Below, in pieces: positions 31,952 to 39,397 of a DNA stretch of 64,000 bases. A program made the position numbers and the translations under genes. Numbering within the stretch: position 1 is the stretch's first letter; every line of letters begins with the position of its first letter. This DNA comes from Chryseobacterium viscerum (GTDB lineage Bacteria; Bacteroidota; Bacteroidia; Flavobacteriales; Weeksellaceae), in the NCBI RefSeq assembly GCF_002899945.2, contig NZ_PPEG02000001.1, positions 727,601-791,600 of the forward strand, given 5' to 3'. A model generated the notes under the pieces. That model saw only the letters and a program-made list of their open reading frames with translations. It was not told the DNA's origin and did not search any database.

Positions 31952-32089
31952 ATGTTTTGTTTATCACTGATTTCTGAAGCAAAGATGAGACAAAACATAA
32001 GACGGATGTTAGACACGTTCTGGACATCTATGGACACGAAATGGACAACGGAGGCTTTATGGGAATCCGTAATGTGGTATGAGAGATAA
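31952..32089 (+). CDS. Possible Trp-rich small protein (45 codons)
   Basis: An ORF from ATG 31952 to TAA 32087-32089, with alternative in-frame starts at 31985 (34 codons) and 32006 (27 codons). The C-terminal part reads D-T-F-W-T-S-M-D-T-K-W-T-T-E-A-L-W-E-S-V-M-W-Y-E-R, with four tryptophans. A TAAATTTG -7-like box lies 8 bases before the first ATG, and the stop is 33 bases before the next gene on the same strand. Against it: the DNA repeats inside it recur in different reading frames, which suggests selection at the DNA level. Confidence 0.3.
   Translation: MFCLSLISEAKMRQNIRRMLDTFWTSMDTKWTTEALWESVMWYER
31987..32047. promoter_or_regulatory. Six RGAC words phased at about 11 bp
   Basis: AGAC or GGAC begins at 31988, 32000, 32011, 32022, 32032 and 32043, steps of 12, 11, 11, 10 and 11 bases. 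The last four are extended hexamers: TAGACA (32010), TGGACA (32021), TGGACA (32031), TGGACA (32042). All would face the same side of the helix, as in arrays for cooperatively binding regulators. The array lies 75-135 bases upstream of the gene at 32123. Confidence 0.5.
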
Positions 32090-32122
32090 TCGCCTATTTT
32101 GTAAAGACAGAAAAAACTAGAT

Positions 32123-32935
32123 ATGTCCAAGAAAAAACTACTAATTCATGAGGTATTTGAGAAGGCAAGAAAAGATTTTCCCGCTGAAAGCACTAAGAAT
32201 GGTTGGTGTAAAGAACTTGTTGACCATTTTGAAAAAAAGTTGAAATTTATAATTAATGAAAAAACATTTGTTCGGTATTATGATGCTTGCATACGGGATA
32301 ATAGTGAGCCTAATATAAAAGACATAAAAATTTTAAATAAGCTTAGCGAATATGTAGGTTATATAGACTTTACTCATTTTTCCAATACATTTATTAAAAA
32401 AGAGGAGAAAGAAAAATCAACTACCGTAAGAATTGATGTAGATGATAATGATGAGTTGTTTGGAAGGGGGATCAAAATCAATATTACTCAGTACTTTAAT
32501 CTACCAGAATTCATGAAAAAAAATGGATTAGGCATTGCTGGAATACTTCTTATAGGGAGTATTTTGCTAGGAAACTACAATCTACCCAGAGGAAAAGATA
32601 AAAAGGAGGGGGGGATTAGATTAGGTTTATTCAATGAACTGGAGGTAGATAGAAACTGTATGTATTGGAACGGGACTGAATATAAGATAACATCTTGTGA
32701 GGATAGAAATCCTCATCGTCAAGTTATCCCTATAGATACTATAAAACTTAACTATTTTAAAAAAGTTACTAGACCTGATACGTTAACCCTTGGGAATTCC
32801 TTGGGGAAGGTATGGTGCTCCAAATATAATAATGAAGTTAATTTTTTTACAATGGATGGGGTTAATCCAGACAATAAAAAAGAATTAAAGCTGGCAACTG
32901 ATCATATGATCCTAACATATGGCAAAGGAGAGTAA
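32123..32935 (+). CDS. Bacteroidota membrane protein with cytoplasmic N-domain and periplasmic C-domain, unknown
   Basis: 270 residues. Residues 1-95 have the pattern of an N-terminal domain I associate with Bacteroidota proteins: I-N-E-K-T-F-V-R-Y-Y-D (44-54), then I-L-N-K-L-S-E-Y-V-G-Y-I-D-F-T-H-F (70-86), probably helical and possibly DNA-binding. One membrane helix follows at 134-150 (G-L-G-I-A-G-I-L-L-I-G-S-I-L-L-G). The remainder is a compact domain with N-C-M-Y-W-N-G-T-E-Y (178-187), C192 and a closing V-W-C-S-K-Y...F-F-T-M-D-G. The layout suggests a one-component membrane sensor. No function can be assigned; it is divergent from the 66-residue gene. Confidence 0.7.
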   Translation: MSKKKLLIHEVFEKARKDFPAESTKNGWCKELVDHFEKKLKFIINEKTFVRYYDACIRDNSEPNIKDIKILNKLSEYVGYIDFTHFSNTFIKKEEKEKSTTVRIDVDDNDELFGRGIKINITQYFNLPEFMKKNGLGIAGILLIGSILLGNYNLPRGKDKKEGGIRLGLFNELEVDRNCMYWNGTEYKITSCEDRNPHRQVIPIDTIKLNYFKKVTRPDTLTLGNSLGKVWCSKYNNEVNFFTMDGVNPDNKKELKLATDHMILTYGKGE

Positions 32936-33008
32936 TTTCCTTCACAATTATTTAAAATTCAATTAAAACAAATCCACAGCGATTCCCTTAATTTCGTCTT
33001 ATTTTAAG

Positions 33009-34796
33009 ATGAGCAAAGGAATATTCCCCGTTTTATTTTTTGTATTTGCCCTTTTTCAGGCGCAAAAACCTGTGCAGATCGCTTTTCTTTCCGATGTGCA
33101 TTTTCAGGACTTGTATGGACGTTTTTCGGATCATGATTTTAAAGGAATTTTGAATCCTAAAACAGGAAAACCCACAATTCTGAGGACGATGGATTCTCAA
33201 TTACACTCTACAAGAATTTTCAACGAAAATTATTTTGCTTTTCTTAAGGCCTTGGATGATATTGCTGCAAAAGGAATTAAAATTGTAGCCATGCCCGGAG
33301 ATTTTTCGGATGATGGACAGGCTTATAACCTTCGTGGACTTCATACCATTCTAGAACAATACCACCGGAAATACAGGATTAATTTTTATTTGACGACAGG
33401 AAACCACGATCCCGTAGGACCATTCAGAAATGACGGCGGAAAAGATGATTTTCTCGGACAGGATGGAAATCCACTGGGAATTTACAGCAAAGAAAATATC
33501 GGAAAATCAAAAGATAAAGTGATCACAAAAGATATTGCAGAATCCGGATATCTTGAAATCCTGAATGAACTAAAAGATTTTGGCTTCTATCCAAAAAAAG
33601 GAGATCTGTTTTGGAGTACACCTTTTGATCATGATTCGTTTAAAAATTATTCTTACGAAAAAGCGCTGCAATCGGCAGATTACTCCCAAAGAATGTATGA
33701 CGTTGAAAAAGGGTTTTATGTTCCGGATTTAAGTTATGTTGTTGAACCCGTGAAAGATGTATGGATGATTGCCATCGACGGAAATATCTATATTCCGAAA
33801 AACCTCCATGAAAATCCCCAAAATACATCCAACTACAAAGGAGCAAACATTGGTTATAATAACGTACTGACTAACAAAAAACATATAATACAGTGGGTAA
33901 AAAAGCTGGCTGATGAAGCGAAGAAAAATAATAAAACATTGATTGCCTTTACCCATTATCCCATGATCGATTTTAATGATGGAGCCACTCGGGAAATTAA
34001 AAACGTATTAGGAGAAAAGAAATGGCAGCTGGAGCGGGTTCCTCAGGAAGAAGTTGCAAAAGTATTTGCAGAAGCCGGATTGCAGATTCACTTTGCGGGT
34101 CATATGCACATTAATGATACCGGAATTAGGAGGGTAGGAGATCATGTATTGATCAATGTTCAGGTTCCGTCACTGGCGGCATATTTGCCCAGCTATAAAA
34201 TTCTGACCATTCAATCTCCGGACACCATGGAAGTGCAGACCGAAGTTTTGAATGAGGTTCCGCGCTTTGATGAATTATTTCCTTTGTATGAAAAAGAATA
34301 TAAGGCGTTGCAAAAAGATACAGGTAAAATACGTTGGAATAAAGATATTTTGAAAACAAAATCCTATCACGATTTCATGCTCTTTCACTTAAAAGAATTG
34401 GTTCGCCTGAGAATGATTCCGGATGATTGGCCGAAAGATTTTATTGAGAAATCTAAGAATATGAATGGAGAAGATCTCCTGTTACTTATTCAAAATAAAA
34501 ATCAGCTGAAGGAGAAGAAGATTGTATCAGAAACCTTTAAAAAGTGGTCTGTTGATGATCTGTTATTGGATCTGTATAAGTTTCAGTCTGCTGATGAACT
34601 GGCAAAGAAAGATATTCCTAAAGAAAGATTGGAGCAGTATCAGGTATTGGAGCAATTATATCAGGAAAATCATTCGCAGGATCCATTGGTGATCCAGCTA
34701 AAATCAGTTTTTAAAATACTTTCACTGCTTTCTAACGGAGATCCGGCAGATCATTTTGAAATAGATTTGAAAAACCAGAAAATAAGAAGACTGTAA
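33009..34796 (+). CDS. Secreted metallophosphoesterase
   Basis: 595 residues. A signal peptide covers about 1-18 (ends F-Q-A-Q). The five metallophosphoesterase blocks are visible: F-L-S-D-V-H-F (27-33), G-D-F-S-D-D-G, G-N-H-D-P, F-T-H-Y-P and G-H-M-H-I-N-D. The enzyme should hydrolyse a phosphomonoester or diester in the periplasm using a dinuclear metal centre. The C-terminal 190 residues are helical and unassigned. It is a single gene on the plus strand, convergent with a PI-PLC-like gene, both secreted. Confidence 0.9.
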   Translation: MSKGIFPVLFFVFALFQAQKPVQIAFLSDVHFQDLYGRFSDHDFKGILNPKTGKPTILRTMDSQLHSTRIFNENYFAFLKALDDIAAKGIKIVAMPGDFSDDGQAYNLRGLHTILEQYHRKYRINFYLTTGNHDPVGPFRNDGGKDDFLGQDGNPLGIYSKENIGKSKDKVITKDIAESGYLEILNELKDFGFYPKKGDLFWSTPFDHDSFKNYSYEKALQSADYSQRMYDVEKGFYVPDLSYVVEPVKDVWMIAIDGNIYIPKNLHENPQNTSNYKGANIGYNNVLTNKKHIIQWVKKLADEAKKNNKTLIAFTHYPMIDFNDGATREIKNVLGEKKWQLERVPQEEVAKVFAEAGLQIHFAGHMHINDTGIRRVGDHVLINVQVPSLAAYLPSYKILTIQSPDTMEVQTEVLNEVPRFDELFPLYEKEYKALQKDTGKIRWNKDILKTKSYHDFMLFHLKELVRLRMIPDDWPKDFIEKSKNMNGEDLLLLIQNKNQLKEKKIVSETFKKWSVDDLLLDLYKFQSADELAKKDIPKERLEQYQVLEQLYQENHSQDPLVIQLKSVFKILSLLSNGDPADHFEIDLKNQKIRRL

Positions 34797-34810
34797 TCTT
34801 TTTAGTGTAT

Positions 34811-34825
34811 CACAGATTTCACGGA
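34811..34825. repeat. CACAGATTTCACGGA dispersed word
   Basis: The same two words (CACAGATT / CACGGATT in either orientation) recur at 42271-42289 and 63083-63098 in non-coding DNA. I recall such words as common in Bacteroidota intergenic regions. Confidence 0.45.
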
Positions 34826-34867
34826 CATTTCTATTTATGAAAAATATAAGGGCAATTTGTGGTAAAA

Positions 34868-34902
34868 AAGAAAGACCATCAGCACTCTGACGGTCATTTC
34901 TT
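34868..34902 (-). terminator. Terminator after the PI-PLC-like gene
   Basis: GACCATCAG (34874-34882) pairs with CTGACGGTC (34887-34895) with one position that is a G-T wobble on the minus strand. There it is followed by TTTCTTTTTT. It may also stop the converging metallophosphoesterase transcript. Confidence 0.75.
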
Positions 34903-34925
34903 TTCAATATTTAATCATGAATATA

Positions 34926-36002
34926 TTATTTTCCCGTTACAGGATTCTTTCTTTCATAGGCGTTGTTCTCAAAGCTTACCTTATAATTGGATTTGAATAA
35001 TTTGCTTGGATGATAATAATCAGTTGTAATAATCTGTGCACTGCTTTGCTTGGCCTTTTCAAACCTTGAATAATCTTCACTTCTGGCTTCCATGGTGTCT
35101 GCATCAGCCCTTGTACGGATGATATAGCCTTTTTTTACCAGATCTTTTATGGCCGTATCATCTTTCTTTGGCTCATTCATCAGCAAAACAGCAGCTTCTG
35201 GTGTTCCCGGATTAGAATTAGTGAAAATCATTCTTCCTTTTAATGAAGGATGGTCTTTAATGTACAAATCCCTGTTCTCACTGTTATTATCCAGTACAAA
35301 AAGGAATTTCCCCTTTACCTCTTTCACTTTTGGCCAGTTTTTCTTTATAACAGCTTCGTTTAAAGTGGTATAAGAACCGCGGATATCATCCGGAGCGATG
35401 ATTTTGTCTCTCCCAAGATATTTTTTCAGTTCATGATCAAGATCATCAAAAAGTTTTGAAGTATAATGCTCAGGTTCTGTTCCAAACTGGTTGGCTTTTC
35501 CGTCTTTAGGTTCAAGGGTTATAAAAACAGGATCGTGATCAGGATGCAGGTCAGACCATTTTTTCAAGTCTTTCAGGCAGTCTTCCAATGTATAATACCA
35601 CGTCTGAAAATCAATATCTGTAATATGAATCATTTTGTAACCCGGTTTTTTCATTTTGCCGTCCGGATCAAAAGACTCGGTTGTTTTTACCAGATCCAGA
35701 ATTTTCGGATGGGCGTATTTCCCCCCTTTACTATCAGCATATACATCAATCTCCAGGTTTCTCAATCCAAGGTCCAACTGCTGGGGAATAGGAATGTGTT
35801 CATATTGAATTCTCGGTAATGCTTTGAGACTGTCTTTTTGGGATAAATAAGCGTACACTTCAGGAAGGATAGCCTTTTTATAAGAATTGTGAGAACCAAT
35901 TACCTGAATTTCATTGATTTTTAATTCGCTTATATTTTGCGTCTGTGACCAAAGAAAATGGATGGAAGATAAATAGATGCCTAAGAAAACAGCCTTTTTC
36001 AT
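34926..36002 (-). CDS. Secreted phosphatidylinositol-specific phospholipase C1-like protein
   Basis: 358 residues from the ATG at 36002, giving a signal peptide M-K-K-A-V-F-L-G...F-L-W-S-Q; a GTG six codons upstream is less likely. The PI-PLC TIM-barrel start is I-Q-V-I-G-S-H-N-S-Y-K (catalytic His), followed by the conserved Q-L-D-L-G-L-R-N-L-E-I-D-V-Y and later F-I-T-L-E-P-K-D. The late segment R-A-D-A-D-T-M-E-A-R matches the Ca2+-dependent PI-PLC-C1 family. It should cleave inositol phospholipids or glycerophosphoinositol-type diesters outside the inner membrane. Confidence 0.88.
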   Translation of the reverse strand: MKKAVFLGIYLSSIHFLWSQTQNISELKINEIQVIGSHNSYKKAILPEVYAYLSQKDSLKALPRIQYEHIPIPQQLDLGLRNLEIDVYADSKGGKYAHPKILDLVKTTESFDPDGKMKKPGYKMIHITDIDFQTWYYTLEDCLKDLKKWSDLHPDHDPVFITLEPKDGKANQFGTEPEHYTSKLFDDLDHELKKYLGRDKIIAPDDIRGSYTTLNEAVIKKNWPKVKEVKGKFLFVLDNNSENRDLYIKDHPSLKGRMIFTNSNPGTPEAAVLLMNEPKKDDTAIKDLVKKGYIIRTRADADTMEARSEDYSRFEKAKQSSAQIITTDYYHPSKLFKSNYKVSFENNAYERKNPVTGK

Positions 36003-36334
36003 TTCGATGAATTTTGTCACTGCGAAATTAATGACTCTTCCCGATGAATGATTTATATATTATGTTAAGTCTTCTTTAAAAAATTGTAATTATTGAAAAA
36101 ATGGATGACTGTAAATGCTTGTAAATTAATGAATTTCTAATATCTCAAAATGAGATATTTATATTTTGTTGACTTTAAGATAATATTATGTTAAAATAGA
36201 ATTGTGGTAGATGCTTTTACTTTGTATGCCGAAATAAAAACTAACCGTTGCCTGAAAAGAAAACCACTGTTGCGGGAACAACAGCGGATTTTTAATAAGC
36301 AATGTAACGTCTTGCAATTACTTTACTTATTGAT
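36003..36334. other. Spacer between the PI-PLC-like gene and susC
   Basis: Contains the perfect palindrome AATATCTCA-AAA-TGAGATATT (36139-36159), a candidate operator, and a hairpin CCACTGTTG / CAACAGCGG (36264-36291, one mismatch) followed by ATTTTT, which could attenuate a transcript entering susC. A TACTTTG box (36218-36224) is one base shorter than the promoter consensus. No gene seen. Confidence 0.5.
36139..36159. promoter_or_regulatory. 9-bp palindrome upstream of susC
   Basis: AATATCTCA (36139-36147), AAA, then TGAGATATT (36151-36159). Exact arms, 175 bases before the susC start and 137 bases before the divergent PI-PLC start, so it could serve either gene. Confidence 0.45.
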
Positions 36335-39300
36335 ATGTACCACAAAATTAATTTTTTTAAGCTTAAAAAGCTAATTCCGATTGCATTAATTTTTTTGGTG
36401 GCCAACCAAGCTGATGCTAAAGGATTTACCTCCAACTATCCTGTATTTTCACAGGTAAATGAAACGATTTCCGGAAATGTAACGGATCAGACAGGCTCTG
36501 TAATAGAAGGAGCGAAAGTTACCGTTATAGAAACCGGAGAAACCGCTACTACCGATGCATCCGGAAACTTTACAATTTCCGCGAATATCGGGCAGACCCT
36601 ATCCATTTCTTATGACGGATATGGGATTCAGACAATGAAGATTTCAAGTACTTCGATTGCTGTAAAATTACAGTCTAAAAAAGAGGCTACCTCCATTGAA
36701 GAGGTCACTTTGGTCGGGTATGGTTCTCAGAAAAAATCAGACTTAACGGGAGCGGTAAGCCAGTTGAAGGCTGAGAACTTCAAAGAAGGAATGAATATTT
36801 CTGTTGACAACCTGATGCAGGGGAAAATCGCGGGAGTCCGTATCGTTCAGTCGAGTGGAGAACCGGGAGCGGGAGTGAATGTTTCGATCAGAGGTATTGG
36901 CTCCATCAGAAGTGGAAGTACCCCATTATTCGTTGTAGACGGTATTCCTTTGAATAATGATCCGGTGAGTGCACAAAGTCCGAATGTAGGACTGGGAAAT
37001 ACAACCGCAAAGAACCCATTAAACTTTTTGAATACAAGTGATATCGAATCCATCACGGTTTTGAAAGACGCTTCTGCGGCTGCGATCTATGGAGCAAGAG
37101 GTTCAAACGGGGTGGTTTTGGTAACGACAAAAAGAGGAAAGAAGGGAGAGCCTATGTTTACGTATGATACGTATTTAGGGTTTTCTTCAGTGATAAAAAA
37201 ATTAGATCTAATGACTGCAGACGAGTACAGAGCGGCAGGTATTGATAAATCTTATGACCATGGCGGAAATACAGATTGGCAGGACGAAATCTACAGAAAT
37301 GCAGTGTCGTCCAATCATTCGGTTTCCTTCTCAAAAGCGACAGATACAGGGAATTATTTTGCATCCCTTTCTCACATGGACCAGGATGGTATTGTGCTGA
37401 ACAGCAGCTTTAAAAGAACAACTGCGCGATTGAATGCAGAGGAGTCTTTCTTTGATAACAAAAGACTAAAGGTGAAGCTCAACCTTACCGCAAGTGATAT
37501 CAGAGAAACAGGAATTCCAAACGGTGGAAATGCCGGGTCTGACGGCCAGCTGATTATCCATGCTTTGATGGCGAATCCTACGCGTTCCGTATATGATCAA
37601 AACGGAAATTATACGAATTTCAATATGAACGCCCACTACAATCCATTATATTTATTGAGTGTTTACGAAGATAAAACGAATACTTTCAGAGTGTTGGGGA
37701 ATACGGAAGCCACGTTGAGAATTTTACCGGGATTGAATTATAAATTTAATTTAGGGGTTGACAGAAGCTTATCAGAAAGAAATACAACCATGTTCCCGAA
37801 CATTACAGACAGAAGCCCAAAAGGAATTTATTCTCAGGCCAACCTGGATTCTTATAATATTCTTTTGGAGCATTATTTAACGTATGATCTTAGCTTAAAC
37901 AGACATAACTTCAGCATACTGGGAGGGTTCTCTTATCAGAAATTTAAAGCTACAGCTACTTATCTTGGAGTCAGAAACTTTGTGAATCAGGGAGTGGGGA
38001 TCTCACCAGAAATTAACCCTGGATATTCCGGAGATGTGTTTATTCCACAGCCAGGAACCTCTCAAGAAAATGAATTACAGTCTTATTTCGGAAGAGTAAA
38101 TTATAATTTTGATAAAAAATATTTCTTAACAGCGTCCTTAAGAGCGGATGGTTCTACACGTTTTGGGGATAACAATAAATATGGATATTTCCCATCAGTG
38201 GCTGTAGGCTGGACGATTTCAAATGAAAATTTCCTGAAGGGAGTTTCATTTATTAACGAATTGAAACTAAGAGGAAGCTGGGGAGAAACCGGAAACCAGG
38301 AGGTTCTCAATAAAATTACAAAAGCAAGTTATTTATTATCACAAAATGCGGGATATTATTTATACGATAACTTAAACCTGATCAATGGAGTTCAGGTGGT
38401 GAGAACGCCCAATCCTAATCTGAAATGGGAAATTGTAGCACAAACCAATATTGGGTTGGATTTCAGCTTATTTAGAAACAAATTATATGGTTCATTGGAA
38501 TACTACAACAAAACAACTAAAAATCCAATATTATATATTCCTTCCACTCCGTTAAGCCCTACCGATTTCGTTTGGCTGAATGCTGATGGAAAAATTGTGA
38601 ATAAAGGTTTTGAATTCTCTTTAGGTTCAGAAATTATTAAAAACGAAAACTTCACATGGAATTTTGATATCAATGGAGCTACAGTAAATAATGTGGTAAA
38701 AGATCTTCCGGTTTCAGGCATTAATTCGGGGGAGGTTTCAGGACCCGGACTTTCAGGAGTTACCGCAAATATCTACAGAAATGGGTATGAGGCAGGATCT
38801 TTCTATATGTATAATTACTTAGGAATTGATGCCAACGGAAAATATATTTATGAAGATCTGAATGGAGACGGAAAGATTGACCCGAATGACAGGAAGATCT
38901 TTGAAGGGGCTATTCCTAATTTCACTTTTGGGATCAACTCTTATATGAAATACAAGAAGTTTGATTTTGCATTCTCTTTGATTGGACAAACGGGAGGATA
39001 TTTGGTGAATAATACAGCTTTGGATTTAAATATCAACAACTTAGCTTCAGACAGAAACGTTTTGAAGAAATATTATGATTCAGGAGCAAGCTTTGCCAAT
39101 CAGCCGCAGCTTTCTTCTTTATATCTTGAGAAATCAGACTTTATTCGTTTAAGCAATGTAAGATTGGGATATACTTTTGACATGAATCAATTGAAATTTT
39201 TGAAAAGTATCAATCTGTATGTAAGTGCACAGAATCTATTTACCCTTACCAGCTACTCGGGGTACGATCCACTGGTTGACACGAATAAGCAAGTGCAGGG

Positions 39301-39379
39301 GAACCAGTCCCTGGGAATTGATTACACGACGTATCCGTCTGCAAAAACTTTCATTTTGGGAGCTACTATCAAATTTTAA
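36335..39379 (+). CDS. SusC/RagA family TonB-linked outer membrane protein
   Basis: 1014 residues. After a signal peptide (about 1-28) a carboxypeptidase-like regulatory domain spans about 44-115 (I-S-G-N-V-T-D-Q-T-G-S-V-I-E-G-A-K-V-T-V...). The TonB-box region E-E-V-T-L-V-G-Y-G-S-Q-K-K-S-D-L-T-G-A-V precedes the plug, which has the SusC signature G-V-R-I-V-Q-S-S-G-E-P-G-A-G and V-L-K-D-A-S-A-A-A-I-Y-G-A-R-G-S-N-G-V-V. The rest is a beta barrel. SusC imports bulky nutrients through the outer membrane together with the SusD lipoprotein encoded 18 bases downstream. Confidence 0.96.
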   Translation: MYHKINFFKLKKLIPIALIFLVANQADAKGFTSNYPVFSQVNETISGNVTDQTGSVIEGAKVTVIETGETATTDASGNFTISANIGQTLSISYDGYGIQTMKISSTSIAVKLQSKKEATSIEEVTLVGYGSQKKSDLTGAVSQLKAENFKEGMNISVDNLMQGKIAGVRIVQSSGEPGAGVNVSIRGIGSIRSGSTPLFVVDGIPLNNDPVSAQSPNVGLGNTTAKNPLNFLNTSDIESITVLKDASAAAIYGARGSNGVVLVTTKRGKKGEPMFTYDTYLGFSSVIKKLDLMTADEYRAAGIDKSYDHGGNTDWQDEIYRNAVSSNHSVSFSKATDTGNYFASLSHMDQDGIVLNSSFKRTTARLNAEESFFDNKRLKVKLNLTASDIRETGIPNGGNAGSDGQLIIHALMANPTRSVYDQNGNYTNFNMNAHYNPLYLLSVYEDKTNTFRVLGNTEATLRILPGLNYKFNLGVDRSLSERNTTMFPNITDRSPKGIYSQANLDSYNILLEHYLTYDLSLNRHNFSILGGFSYQKFKATATYLGVRNFVNQGVGISPEINPGYSGDVFIPQPGTSQENELQSYFGRVNYNFDKKYFLTASLRADGSTRFGDNNKYGYFPSVAVGWTISNENFLKGVSFINELKLRGSWGETGNQEVLNKITKASYLLSQNAGYYLYDNLNLINGVQVVRTPNPNLKWEIVAQTNIGLDFSLFRNKLYGSLEYYNKTTKNPILYIPSTPLSPTDFVWLNADGKIVNKGFEFSLGSEIIKNENFTWNFDINGATVNNVVKDLPVSGINSGEVSGPGLSGVTANIYRNGYEAGSFYMYNYLGIDANGKYIYEDLNGDGKIDPNDRKIFEGAIPNFTFGINSYMKYKKFDFAFSLIGQTGGYLVNNTALDLNINNLASDRNVLKKYYDSGASFANQPQLSSLYLEKSDFIRLSNVRLGYTFDMNQLKFLKSINLYVSAQNLFTLTSYSGYDPLVDTNKQVQGNQSLGIDYTTYPSAKTFILGATIKF

Positions 39380-39397
39380 TTTAAGTTAAAAGAAATC

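Larger units (their letters stand above)
31742..32122. other. Structured divergent spacer: nested and interleaved inverted repeats, phased hexamers, possible small ORF
   Basis: Between the small Gly/Thr-rich gene (-) and the membrane sensor gene (+). From left: TCGTGT (31769-31774) / ACACGA (31807-31812) enclosing CTGCGA (31781-31786) / TCGCAG (31793-31798); the palindrome GAAGCGCTTC (31824-31833); TTGGGAAG (31842-31849) / CTTCCCAA (31881-31888) interleaved with AAAACGGAGGA (31860-31870) / TCCTCCGTTTT (31899-31909); a TAAATTTG box (31936-31943); six RGAC words at 10-12 bp steps (31987-32047); and a 45-codon ORF (31952-32089). Confidence 0.7.
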
